Program-made: the position numbers and the translations under genes | The notes under the pieces: model-generated | What the model was told of the DNA's origin: nothing | Seen by the model: the letters and a program-made list of their open reading frames with translations, nothing else | Databases searched by the model: none | Shown here: positions 17,352 to 26,461 of the stretch, in pieces | How positions within the stretch are numbered: position 1 is the stretch's first letter | How the letters are laid out: each line of letters begins with the position of its first letter | NCBI GenBank assembly: GCA_963820795.1 | Contig: CAWGBJ010000010.1 | Span: 124,001 to 188,000 of the forward strand | Reading direction: 5' to 3' | Length of the DNA stretch: 64,000 bases | Source: Roseiarcus sp963820795 | Lineage (GTDB): Bacteria; Pseudomonadota; Alphaproteobacteria; Rhizobiales; Beijerinckiaceae

Positions 17352-18884
17352 ATGACCCCTCCGCTCCTCGCCATGCGCGACGTCGACAAGCGCTTCCAGG
17401 GGGTGAAGGCGCTGTCGTCAGCTGCGCTCGAAGTCGCGCCGGGCGAAATCATGGCCCTGGTCGGCCAGAACGGGGCCGGCAAGTCGACCCTGATCAAGGT
17501 GCTGACCGGCGCCTACCGCCGGGACGGCGGTACGATCCTGTTCGCCGATCGGGCGATCGATTTCGCCTCGCCGCAGGAAGCCCAGCGCGGCGGCATCAGC
17601 ACCATCTACCAGGAAATAAACCTCGTGCCGTTCCGCTCGGTCGCCGAGAACATCTTCCTCGGCCGCGAATACCGGCGCTACGGCCTGCTCGACTGGCGTC
17701 GGATGAATGCCGAGGCGGCCGAGCTCCTGCAACGTTTCAACGTCGATATCGATGCGCGCCGCCCGCTGCTGGATTTCTCGACCGCGGTCCAGCAGATGGC
17801 GGCGATCGCCCGCGCGGTGTCGTTCAAGGCGCAACTCGTCATCATGGACGAGCCCACCTCCTCGCTCGACGAACGCGAGGTGGCGGTCCTCTTCGACGTC
17901 ATGCGCCAGCTCCGCGCCGAAGGGGTCGCCGTCATCTTCATCACCCACCGGCTGGATGAGCTCTATCAGGTCTGCGACCGGGTCACCGTGATGCGCGATG
18001 GACGCACGGTGATGACGAGCCCAATGGCCGAGGTCGACAAGCTGCACCTCATCGCGGCGATGCTGGGACGGGACCTCGAGACCGTGCGCGCCCACGCGAC
18101 CGGCTTTTCCGTCACCTCCGGCAAGATCGGCGGCGAGGTGCTGTCGGCCGAAGGGCTGCAGATCGGGCGCAAGGTGCGCGACGCGCGCGTCGAGGTGAAG
18201 GCCGGCCAGATCGTCGGCCTTGCCGGCCTGCTCGGCTCGGGGCGGACCGAGACGGCGCGGGCGATTTTCGGCGCCGATCCGCCGGACGCCGGAGCGATCC
18301 GCCTGATGGGCAGGGACGTCGTGCCGAAGGAGCCGGCGGACGCGATCGCGCTCGGCGTCGGCTATTGCAGCGAGGACCGCAAGGCCGACGGCATCGTTCC
18401 CGACATGTCGGTCCGCGAAAATCTCACGCTTGGCATCCTGCCGCGCCTTGCGAGCCTGGGGGTGGTCGACGAGGCGCGCCAGCGCGCGATCGTCGAAAAG
18501 TTCATGGCCCGCCTCGCCATCAAAGCCTCGAGCGCCGAGCAGAAGATTCGCGAGCTCTCCGGCGGCAACCAGCAGAAAGTGCTGCTCGCGCGCTGGCTCT
18601 GCACCGACCCGAAGCTTCTCATCCTCGACGAGCCGACCCGCGGCATCGACGTCGGCGCCAAGGCCGAGATCCAGTCGCTGATCCGCGAACTCGCCGACCA
18701 GGGTCTCGGCGTCCTGATGATCTCGTCCGAACTCGAAGAGATCGTCGAGGGCGCGGACCGCGTCTTCGTGCTCAGCGACGGACGCACGGTGGCCGACCTT
18801 CCCCATGCCGCCGCCAGCGCCGCGGCGATCATGGCGGCGATGGCGCATGAGGACCCAGCGGCGACCGGGTCCGCCGATGGCTGA
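17352..18884 (+). CDS. ytfR: sugar ABC transporter ATPase, YtfR-like (two ABC domains)
   Basis: A 510-residue ATPase with two fused nucleotide-binding domains. The first has Walker A GQNGAGKST (residues 38-46) and Walker B LVIMDEPTSSL; its signature is degenerate (STAVQQM). The second has a degenerate Walker A (GLLGSGRTE) but an intact signature LSGGNQQKV and Walker B LLILDEPTRGID. That asymmetry is usual for the ribose/galactose CUT2 class. Its last eight bases overlap the permease start. Confidence 0.92.
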   Translation: MTPPLLAMRDVDKRFQGVKALSSAALEVAPGEIMALVGQNGAGKSTLIKVLTGAYRRDGGTILFADRAIDFASPQEAQRGGISTIYQEINLVPFRSVAENIFLGREYRRYGLLDWRRMNAEAAELLQRFNVDIDARRPLLDFSTAVQQMAAIARAVSFKAQLVIMDEPTSSLDEREVAVLFDVMRQLRAEGVAVIFITHRLDELYQVCDRVTVMRDGRTVMTSPMAEVDKLHLIAAMLGRDLETVRAHATGFSVTSGKIGGEVLSAEGLQIGRKVRDARVEVKAGQIVGLAGLLGSGRTETARAIFGADPPDAGAIRLMGRDVVPKEPADAIALGVGYCSEDRKADGIVPDMSVRENLTLGILPRLASLGVVDEARQRAIVEKFMARLAIKASSAEQKIRELSGGNQQKVLLARWLCTDPKLLILDEPTRGIDVGAKAEIQSLIRELADQGLGVLMISSELEEIVEGADRVFVLSDGRTVADLPHAAASAAAIMAAMAHEDPAATGSADG

Positions 18885-19869
18885 CGCCCCGACGATCGCG
18901 CCCAAGGGCGCTTCTTTCAGCGTGCCGGAGTTCTTCCGGCGATATGCCGCGCTGACCGCGCTTCTGGTCCTGCTCGCCTTCAATTTCGCGGTGACGCCGA
19001 ACTTCGCCAGCTGGCAGACCCTGAACGTGAACCTGACCCAGGTCGCGACCATTGTCATCGTCTCGGTCGGCATGACGCTCGTCATCGCCACCGGCGGCAT
19101 CGACCTCTCGGTCGGCTCGCTGATGGCGATCGCCGGCGCGCTGGCCCCGCTGATTTTCCTGAGCCCGTTCGGCGTCGCCCATCCCGGATTTGGCAATCTC
19201 TTGGCGTTCGTCGTCCCGATCGGCGCGGCTGGCCTGCTCGGCGCGTTCAACGGATGGTTCATCACGCGCTTCCAGGTCCAGCCGATCGTCGGCACGCTCG
19301 TCATGTTCATCGCCGGACGCGGCATCGGGCAGGTGTTGACCAACGGCAACCTGCAGGTGTTCAAGAATCCGACGTTCCAGTTCGTTGGCCTCGGGCGGGT
19401 CTTCGGGGTGCCGTTCCAGGTCGTCATCATGCTGGCGCTGGTCGCAGCCGCCGCGTGGACGCTGCGGCGGACCCTGTTCGGCCGCCAGATCCTGTCGGTC
19501 GGCGGCAACGAGAGGGCCGCGCGCCTTTCGGGCGTGCCGGTCAACCGCGTCAAGCGCTGGGTCTACGCGATCAGCGGCCTCTGCGCCGGGATCGCCGGGC
19601 TGGTCGTGGTGTCGATCAATTCGTCGAGCGACGCCAATCTCGTCGGGCTCGGCATGGAGCTCGACGCGATCGCGGCGGTCGCCGTCGGCGGCACGCCGTT
19701 CACCGGCGGGCAGGCGAGCGTCGTCGGCTCGCTGATCGGCGCGCTCCTGATCCAACTCGTGCGCTACACCCTGCTCGCCAACGGCGTGCCCGACGCTGCG
19801 GCGCTGGTCGTCAAGGGCGCAATCATCGCGGGCGCTGTCTGGTCGCAGCAGCGGGGCCGATCCGCATGA
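18877..19869 (+). CDS. ytfT: sugar ABC transporter permease, YtfT-like
   Basis: A 330-residue polytopic protein of the CUT2 permease family (ATGGIDLSVGSLMAIAGALAP; VAVGGTPFTGGQASVVGSLIGALL). The ATG at 18877 overlaps the ATPase stop by eight bases and the stop overlaps the next start by four, so translation of the three genes is coupled. It forms the membrane channel together with the next gene product. Confidence 0.9.
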   Translation: MADAPTIAPKGASFSVPEFFRRYAALTALLVLLAFNFAVTPNFASWQTLNVNLTQVATIVIVSVGMTLVIATGGIDLSVGSLMAIAGALAPLIFLSPFGVAHPGFGNLLAFVVPIGAAGLLGAFNGWFITRFQVQPIVGTLVMFIAGRGIGQVLTNGNLQVFKNPTFQFVGLGRVFGVPFQVVIMLALVAAAAWTLRRTLFGRQILSVGGNERAARLSGVPVNRVKRWVYAISGLCAGIAGLVVVSINSSSDANLVGLGMELDAIAAVAVGGTPFTGGQASVVGSLIGALLIQLVRYTLLANGVPDAAALVVKGAIIAGAVWSQQRGRSA

Positions 19870-20864
19870 GCGCCGCGACCGCGAACGCAACCGGCCCGGC
19901 GCGGCCGAGCGGCCTCGCCTGGGCGGCGCAGCAGCGCGTGTTGATCGCCCTCATCCTGCTCATCCTCTTCGGCGCGCTGCGCTACGACCACTTTCTCGGC
20001 GCCTACAACGTCCTGAGCGTGCTCCGCTACAATTCCATGTTCGCGCTGACGAGCCTCGGCATGTGCTTCGTCATCATGACCGCGGGCATCGATCTATCCG
20101 TCGGAACCACGGCGGCCTGCGCCAGCGTCGTCTCGGCGACCCTCTCGCCGTACGGCCTCGTGCCGGGATTGCTCGGCGGCATCGGCACGGGGCTGGTCGT
20201 CGGCGCCGTCAACGGCTTCATGGTGACGCGGATGAAGATCCTGCCGTTCATCGCGACGCTGGCCGGCATGCTGATGGCGAGCGGAACTGGCCTTCTGCTG
20301 GCGCACAATCAATCGGTCTCGGTCTCCTACGACACCGGCTTCACCTGGCTCGGCCAAGGCGACCTTCTGGGGTTTCCGACGCCAGCCTGGATCGCCATCG
20401 CGGCCTATGTCTATGGCTCCGTCGTGCTCAATTACACCAGCTTCGGCCGCTACGTCCTGGCGGTCGGCGGCAACGAGGAAGCGGCGCGGCTCATGGGCCT
20501 GCCGGTCGACCGGGTGAAGTTCTGGACCTACGTCCAGTCGGGGGTGTTCGCCGGCCTGGCGGGCGTCATCCTGGCGGCCCAGTTCGGCGCCGGCCAGCCG
20601 GCGGAGGGAGTCGGCTGGGAATTGTTCTCGATCGCGGCGGTGGTCGTAGGCGGCACGCTGCTCACCGGCGGCGTCGGCTCGGTGACGACGACGCTGGCCG
20701 GCGTCCTGCTGCTCGGCCTCATCTTCAACGTTCTCAATTTCGAAAACGGCCTCGGCTGGATCAGCCTCAGCGCCTATTGGCAGTCGGTGGTGCGCGGGGT
20801 CTTCCTGATGGTCGTCGTGATGGCCGGCTCCGGCGCCGCCCGCCGCGCCATCCGAACTGCGTAG
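19866..20864 (+). CDS. yjfF: sugar ABC transporter permease, YjfF-like
   Basis: A 332-residue second permease (VIMTAGIDLSVGTTAACASV; VVVGGTLLTGGVGSVTTTLAGVLLLG). The ATGA overlap with the preceding gene fixes the start. Two different permeases after one ATPase is the hallmark of the YtfQRT-YjfF transporter, as against ribose systems with one permease. Last gene of the operon; the next gene is convergent. Confidence 0.9.
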   Translation: MSAATANATGPARPSGLAWAAQQRVLIALILLILFGALRYDHFLGAYNVLSVLRYNSMFALTSLGMCFVIMTAGIDLSVGTTAACASVVSATLSPYGLVPGLLGGIGTGLVVGAVNGFMVTRMKILPFIATLAGMLMASGTGLLLAHNQSVSVSYDTGFTWLGQGDLLGFPTPAWIAIAAYVYGSVVLNYTSFGRYVLAVGGNEEAARLMGLPVDRVKFWTYVQSGVFAGLAGVILAAQFGAGQPAEGVGWELFSIAAVVVGGTLLTGGVGSVTTTLAGVLLLGLIFNVLNFENGLGWISLSAYWQSVVRGVFLMVVVMAGSGAARRAIRTA

Positions 20865-20882
20865 CTGCTTCGGAGTCCGGCG

Positions 20883-21191
20883 CTAATCCTCGACCGTGAT
20901 GGCGTTGGTGACGCCGAGCGCCCCCGGCGTCGCGCGCGCATGGCGTTCGGCGCAATCTTTCGAATACACCCGGTCCACGCTGCCGCTCAGCGTCACCCAG
21001 CCACGGCGAACTTCGACATTCAGGCGGTTGCGGGGCACCGCGAGGTCCCAATGGAGTTCGTTCAGCAGGGAGAGCCGAATGAGCTCGTCCGCGGCGGAGC
21101 CGGCGCCGCTCCGGGCAGGCCCGGGCGGTTCGCCGAGTGGACTCGCCACGGTCTCATGCGGCGTCAGAGCGTTGCCAAAATTACGACCCAT
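20883..21191 (-). CDS. small BON-domain protein
   Basis: A 102-residue protein whose C-terminal two thirds fit one BON domain: IRLSLLNELHWDLAVPRNRL, then VEVRRGWVTLSGSVDRVYSK and GALGVTNAITVED at the end. There is no signal peptide. BON domains are thought to bind phospholipid or partner proteins and are common in stress-related small proteins; the role here is unknown. Monocistronic or with the SDR gene 87 bases upstream. Confidence 0.7.
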   Translation of the reverse strand: MGRNFGNALTPHETVASPLGEPPGPARSGAGSAADELIRLSLLNELHWDLAVPRNRLNVEVRRGWVTLSGSVDRVYSKDCAERHARATPGALGVTNAITVED

Positions 21192-21278
21192 CTGGAGTTC
21201 CTCCCCATCCCGGGCCGGACAACGCGCGAACGTTGTTTCCGGTTCCAGTGTCGGGGACTGCGATCTGTCCGTGGCCGC

Positions 21279-22007
21279 CTAGAGATCGAAATTGGTGGGC
21301 AGCATGACCACGTCGCGGATCGTCATGCCGCGTGGCCGCGTCAGCATGAACGTCACCACGTTGGCCACTTCGCTGGCCTCCAGCAGACTTCCCGACTCCC
21401 TGGCTTCCTTCAGCTTTTCCGGCGGCCAGTCCGCCAGCAGCGCAGTGATGACCGGCCCGGGCGAGATCGAGCCCACGCGAATGCCGTACTTGAACACCTG
21501 GCGCCGCACCGTCTGGACAAAGCAGTTGATCGCCCATTTGGACGAGGCATAGACCGGCTCCCATGGCGTCGGAAAATGGGCCGCCAGGGAACTCGTGACG
21601 ATGATGTCGCCCGTCCGACGCTCGATCATGTGAGGCAGCACGTCGTGCACGTTCTTCATCACGACGTTGACATTCAAGTTCAGCATCCGGTCGATAGCCG
21701 CAGTGTCGGCGTCGACCAGGTCGCCGCCGACATACGTACCCGCATTTGCATGCAGGATGTCGACTTGGTCCGCCTTCTCCAGGGCTCTCGGCAGCAGCGT
21801 AGCGCAGTCCTTCGGGTCGAGCAGGTCGATGACCAGCGGGATCACTGCGTCGCCATGCTTGTTGCAGAGCGCCTTCAGCGCCGCCTCGTCGCGATCGACC
21901 ATCACCACGCGCGAGCCCGCGGCCAACATCGCCTCGGCGCTGGCCAATCCGATGCCCGACGCAGCGCCGGTCACGACGGCGACCTTGCCTTCCAACTCTC
22001 TTGCCAT
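21279..22007 (-). CDS. short-chain dehydrogenase, ribitol-dehydrogenase-like
   Basis: A 242-residue classical SDR: cofactor motif VTGAASGIG at residues 12-20, an Asp after the second strand (MVDRD) favouring NAD, HANAGT, and the catalytic Ser and YxxxK (TSSLAAHFP, then VYASSKW). The C-terminus (TRPRGMTIRDVVMLPTNFDL) resembles polyol dehydrogenases such as ribitol dehydrogenase. Its ATG is preceded by a GGAGA ribosome site. It lies divergent from glgX, at the end of the ytf-type cluster; a link with that sugar is possible but unproven. Confidence 0.78.
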   Translation of the reverse strand: MARELEGKVAVVTGAASGIGLASAEAMLAAGSRVVMVDRDEAALKALCNKHGDAVIPLVIDLLDPKDCATLLPRALEKADQVDILHANAGTYVGGDLVDADTAAIDRMLNLNVNVVMKNVHDVLPHMIERRTGDIIVTSSLAAHFPTPWEPVYASSKWAINCFVQTVRRQVFKYGIRVGSISPGPVITALLADWPPEKLKEARESGSLLEASEVANVVTFMLTRPRGMTIRDVVMLPTNFDL

Positions 22008-22241
22008 AGTCTCTCTCCTTGTTGGGGCGCCCGAACGGCGATGCCTGAGCGTCGCAATCGACCTGCGATCCCACCGTGGTGTCGAACGCGGTCGGCTTCA
22101 ATCCCCGGCGGCAAACCGGCGGGGCGGGGCGCCGTTCGGGAACCGCCGAGGCGTACGGCGCGTTGGCCGCGTCGGCGGCGCCGAGGTTCACGGGAGATTG
22201 CCGGCCGGCTGTCTGACAGGCAAGGGCACGAGGGGACTTTC

Positions 22242-24441
22242 ATGCGCATCAGCGAAGGCAAGCCCTATCCACTCGGCGCCACCGCCGACGCCAACGGCGC
22301 CAATTTCGCGCTTTTCACCGCGCATGCGACCAGGGTCGACGTCTGCATTTTCGATGCGCCCAATGGTCGAGAGATCGACCGTTTCGAACTCCCCGAATAC
22401 ACCGACGAAGTCTTCCATGGTCATCTCTCGGAGGTGGGGCCGGCGACGTTTTACGGCTTTCGCGTGCATGGGCCGTATGAGCCGGAGGCCGGGCATCGTT
22501 TCAACCCACACAAGCTGCTGCTCGACCCCTACGCCCGTGCGCACGCGGGCAAGCTCGTCTGGGATCCCGACCGTGTTCGGTTACACCATCGGGGCGGATG
22601 GAGACGACCTCACCTTCGACGAGCGCGACAGCGCGCCGTTCGTGCCGAAGTCCGTCGTCGTCGATCCCAACTTCGACTGGCAGGGCGAGTACCGCCGGCG
22701 CAGCGTGCCGTGGGATCACACGATCGTCTACGAAACGCACGTCAAGGGCTTCACCAAGCTTCACCCCGAGGTGGACGAGAATCTCAGGGGCTTCTATGCC
22801 GGCCTGGGCTCGAAGCGGGTCATCGAGTACCTCAGATCGCTCGGCGTCACGACGGTCGAGCTGATGCCCGTTCATACCTTCGTCGACGACGCCCACCTTC
22901 TGGAAAAGGGCCTCAGGAACTACTGGGGCTACAATTCGATCGGCTTCTTCGCCCCCGACCCGCGCTACGCCGCCGATGTCGCCAACTCGCTGCGCGAATT
23001 CAAGGAGATGATCGCACGCCTGCACGACGGCGGCCTCGAGGTGATCCTCGACGTCGTCTACAACCACACCGCGGAAGGCAACGAACGCGGCCCGACGCTC
23101 TCGTTCAAGGGCATCGACAACCGCTCCTATTACCGCCTCCTTCCCGATCAGCCGCGCTACTACATCAACGACACCGGGACCGGAAACACGCTGAACCTCA
23201 GCCATCCGCGCGTCATCCAGATGGTCGCCGACAGCCTGCGCTACTGGGTGAGCGAGATGCGGGTCGACGGCTTCCGTTTCGACCTCGGCACGATCCTGGC
23301 GCGCGAACCCGACGGCTTCACGACCGAGAGCGGTTTCCTGAAGGCTGTCGGCCAGGATCCGCTGCTGGCCGAAGTGAAGCTGATCGCCGAGCCCTGGGAC
23401 TGCGGACCTGGCGGCTACCAGGTCGGCGGCTTTCCGCCGGGCTGGGCCGAGTGGAACGACACCTTCCGCGACACGGCCCGCGACTTCTGGCGCGGCATGG
23501 CGAGCGCCCAGGCGCTGGCGCCGCGTCTCTGCGCTTCGCCCGACAAGTTCAATTTCCGCGGCCGCAAGCCGTGGGCCAGCGTCAATTTCGTCGCCGCGCA
23601 CGACGGGTTCACGCTTCGCGACCTCGTCTCCTACAACGACAAGCACAACGAGGCGAACGGCGAGGACAACCGCGACGGCCACTCGGACAACCGCTCGTGG
23701 AACTGCGGCGTCGAGGGGCCGACCGACGACCCTGAGATCCGCGCGCTACGCCTGCGCCAGATGCGCAATTTCCTCGCCACCCTCATGCTGTCGCAGGGGA
23801 CGCCGATGATCAGGGCGGGCGACGAATTCGGTCGGACGCAGAACGGCAACAACAACGCCTATTGCCAGGACAACGAGATCAGCTGGGTGAACTGGCGGAT
23901 GGACGAGGAGGGGCAGGGGCTGGTTGCGTTCTTCCGCCGCCTGACCGAACTTTCCCGCCTCTATCCGGTCCTCCGCCGCTCGCGCTTTCTTACCGGGAAG
24001 ATGAACCCGGACATCGACGTCAAGGACGTGACCTGGATCGACGCCGTCGGCTCGGAGATGACGCAGGAGACGTGGGACAACGAGCTCACCCGCTGCTTCG
24101 GCATGCTGCTCGACGGGCGGGCGCAGGCGACCGGCATCAAGAGGCGCGGCGATGACGTGACGCTGCTGATCGTCTTCAACGCCCATCACGACGTGGTCAA
24201 GTTCTCGCTGCCGCCCTGTTACGACGCCTCGGGCTGGCACCGGCTGATCGACACCAACGACCCGGCGCTTCCGGCGCGCAAGTTCAGGGTCGGCGCGTCC
24301 TATCTGGTGACGGGACGGTCTCTGCTCCTGTTCGAGCGCGCGCCGCTCGCCGAGAGGAAGCCGCGCGCCCGTCCGCCCCGGGGCGCCGCGGCCCAGACGG
24401 CTGCCGCTCATTCGCCAAGCTCAGCTCAAGAGCAGCCGTAA
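22242..24441 (+). CDS. glgX: glycogen debranching enzyme GlgX (isoamylase type), with one frame break
   Basis: A GH13 enzyme of 732 residues after frame correction. The N-terminal CBM48 domain (YPLGATADANGANFALFTAH) reads from ATG 22242 (GAGGGGA upstream). After KLVWDP the reading frame moves by one near 22570 and continues FGYTIGADGDDLTFDERDSA. The catalytic motifs are intact: VYNHTAEGNE, VDGFRFDLGTIL, IAEPWDCGPGGY and FVAAHDGFT. Removing one A (GATCCCG-A-CCGTG) restores the family sequence. It hydrolyses alpha-1,6 branches of glycogen; with treZ and treY, also in this window, it can supply maltooligosaccharides for trehalose synthesis. Confidence 0.9.
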
Positions 24442-24500
24442 GCGCATCGGGTTCGCGGCTCTTCAGCTCATAGCCGCACGGATTCGTCGTTACGCTTTTG

Positions 24501-24575
24501 TTCAAAAAGCTGCGAAAAGCTTCAATTGAGCTGCAAAAAACTTCAAAAAGCTTCCATTTCCTGCAAAAAATTGCA
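24501..24575. repeat. AT-rich patch with interspersed short direct repeats
   Basis: TTCAAAAAGCT occurs at 24501 and 24542; CTGCAAAAAA occurs at 24531 and 24561; the last copy runs into the palindrome TGCAA-AAAA-TTGCA. The patch is strikingly A-rich against the GC-rich surroundings. Function unknown. Confidence 0.6.
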
Positions 24576-24907
24576 ATTCCTTACTCGGAATCGGGACTTA
24601 TCAAGGGGTTACGGCCGAAACAGGCGGAAAGTGGAAAGTGACTCCCAAGTCCCCTGCCGCCACGGTTTGACCCTCGGTCACCCACGGACCTCGCCGTGAA
24701 GCCGCGGCGCGAAGCGACGCGCGTCGAAGGGCGTTCCAGCGAGCGTTCTTCGAGGCAGGTACGACGGCGGCTCACGGGCCGCTGGGGCGCCTTGAGCGCC
24801 GTTCCGGAAGCCGGCGTTTTACTTCGCACTCAACACTCCGCGCAGCGAGCCATCGCGGAGGAGGTTTCGGGCAAATTCAGACAGGAGGCGTCTCCGTTAC
24901 AGCGCTA

Positions 24908-24922
24908 GAACAAAAATAGAAC
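24908..24922. promoter_or_regulatory. alphaproteobacterial LexA (SOS) box without an evident target gene
   Basis: GAAC-AAAAATA-GAAC matches the GAAC-N7-GAAC (equivalently GTTC-N7-GTTC) site bound by LexA in Alphaproteobacteria, set in A-rich sequence as usual. No damage-response gene lies within reach on either strand. Confidence 0.55.
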
Positions 24923-24965
24923 AAAGTACGACACTTGGCAAGAGGATTCTTGATGCCCGGTTTAC

Positions 24966-25042
24966 CAATGGGTCAAATCGATCCGAACCACCGCTCCTGC
25001 GCCGACTGGCTAGCGCAGGTTCCGACCAGGGTTGACCCATCC
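24966..25042. repeat. nested palindromic element
   Basis: Outer 9-bp arms ATGGGTCAA (24968-24976) and TTGACCCAT (25032-25040); inner 7-bp arms CCTGCGC and GCGCAGG around a 10-base loop. It would fold as one long interrupted hairpin, directly before the REP element. Confidence 0.5.
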
Positions 25043-25049
25043 GGATCCC

Positions 25050-25107
25050 GTCATCGCCGGGCTTAACTCGGCGATCCATGGACCCGCGGGTCAAGCCCGC
25101 GGGTGAC
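25050..25107. repeat. REP-like extragenic palindrome
   Basis: Two adjacent stems: ATCGCCG with CGGCGAT (25053-25075) and CCCGCGGG-TCAAG-CCCGCGGG (25083-25103), bounded by GTCA and TGAC. Read on the minus strand it encodes MDRRVKPGDDG, a well-known false translation of alphaproteobacterial REP elements. Confidence 0.7.
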
Positions 25108-25363
25108 GGACACGAGTCTGCCTGATCGAAACCCGCTCAAACGGCAGGGCAGCGCCAAAAAGCGCTCGTTCTGATTTTGAGGGCAAGGCTTGCCTTTGTG
25201 TGAGGGTACCGCGGGGCTCTGCGCTCATCGCGAAAAGGCGGACCGCGTAACTCAGAGATCGCCCTAACCTTCCGCATCGACGACGCGCGCTTGGGAAGCA
25301 TCTCTAGCCGGAGGCGCTACCAGGATCTATCAGCTGTCCGGTCTCTCAATCAACGCAACGTTC

Positions 25364-26461
25364 TTATCGCCCGCGTGTGATGCTGCGCTGCAGCGCCTCG
25401 AGCAGCACCGCGGCGAGGATGATCGAGCCAGTGGCGAAGCCCTGCCAGAAAATCTCGATGCGGGCGAGATTAAGAAAGTTGCGCGTCAACGCGATGATGA
25501 TGACGCCGATGATGGTGCGGAGAATTTTGCCTTGGCCGCCATAGAGGCCGGTTCCGCCGATGACGACGGCCGCAATCACCTCGAATTCCAGACCCTCGCC
25601 GGTGTTAGGCGACACCGCGCCGAGCCTCGATAGGCTGACGAGCCCCGCGAGCGAGGCAGTGAAGCCCACGATCATCAGGCACTGGATCTTGACCCAATCC
25701 GTGCGGATGCCGGACAGCATCGCGACCGTCTGGTTGGCGCCAACCGCATAGACTCGCTTGCCGAACGTCGTCCGCTCGAGGACGAACCAGCCGACCAAAT
25801 AGACGAGAACCGCGATCCAGACGATGTTCTGGACCGGAAACCACCAGACGATCGGCTCGCCCGACTTCAGCCAGCCGGTGAAATTGACCGGAAGCGGGAT
25901 CTGCACCCACCGACCCTGCCCGAACCAGGCGATCCCCTGCGGCATATCGGGAATGGGCTGCCCGCGCGTGACGACGAGCGTGAGGCTGCGCGCCATCATC
26001 AGCGTGCCCAGGGTCACGATGAAGGACGGGATCCTTGCCTTGGTCACGATGGTTCCGACGATCAATCCGAGCGCCGGCCCCACGAAAAGCGGCGCGATCA
26101 GGCCGAGCGCGATGATCCACCAGCTATGATCGGCGGAGCCGGCTGCCGGAATCCAGCGCACCATGATCCAGCCGCCGACCGCCGCCGACAGGCCGACAAC
26201 GGAGCCGACCGACACGTCGAACTCGCCTGAGATCATCACGATCGTCATGCCCGCAGCGACGATCAGCGTCACCGTCATCTGGCCGAGCAAGTTGGAGACG
26301 TTCGCCGGCGACAGGAACCGGTCGTTTACGATCTGCATGATCACGATTAGGACAAGGAGAACGCCGAGCGCCTGTATGAGGCTGTAGGAGCGCTTGAGCC
26401 GCGCGGCGAAGCGAGCTTCGCCCGCCTCGCCGGACGTCCCAGAAGCGGAAAGCGAAGTCAT
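25364..26461 (-). CDS. sugar ABC transporter permease (ribose/CUT2 type)
   Basis: A 365-residue permease with BPD_transp_2 features (MISGEFDVSVGSVVGLSAAVG; VVIGGTGLYGGQGKILRTIIG). A larger extracytoplasmic loop near residues 170-210 (PDMPQGIAWFGQGRWVQIPL) is typical of this subgroup. ATG 26461 overlaps the ATPase stop in an ATGA; upstream in-frame sequence is the ATPase in another frame. Last gene of a binding protein-ATPase-permease operon. Confidence 0.88.
   Translation of the reverse strand: MTSLSASGTSGEAGEARFAARLKRSYSLIQALGVLLVLIVIMQIVNDRFLSPANVSNLLGQMTVTLIVAAGMTIVMISGEFDVSVGSVVGLSAAVGGWIMVRWIPAAGSADHSWWIIALGLIAPLFVGPALGLIVGTIVTKARIPSFIVTLGTLMMARSLTLVVTRGQPIPDMPQGIAWFGQGRWVQIPLPVNFTGWLKSGEPIVWWFPVQNIVWIAVLVYLVGWFVLERTTFGKRVYAVGANQTVAMLSGIRTDWVKIQCLMIVGFTASLAGLVSLSRLGAVSPNTGEGLEFEVIAAVVIGGTGLYGGQGKILRTIIGVIIIALTRNFLNLARIEIFWQGFATGSIILAAVLLEALQRSITRGR

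Larger units (their letters stand above)
24442..25363. other. long non-coding stretch after glgX
   Basis: About 920 bases without a convincing gene. From left to right: an AT-rich patch of short direct repeats (24501-24575), a plain GC-rich segment, a lone SOS box (24908-24922), a nested palindrome (24966-25042), a REP element (25050-25107), a small hairpin AGCGC-N6-GCGCT (25149-25164), then unremarkable sequence up to the end of the permease gene. Short open frames here (24581-24829, 24696-24908) show no protein-like features. Confidence 0.6.

Noticed and set aside
22501..23682. 393-codon minus-strand open frame inside glgX
   Set aside because: Antisense to intact catalytic motifs of glgX; no recognisable protein features.
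24897..25094. 65-codon minus-strand open frame
   Set aside because: Its translation contains MDRRVKPGDDG, the signature of a translated REP palindrome.
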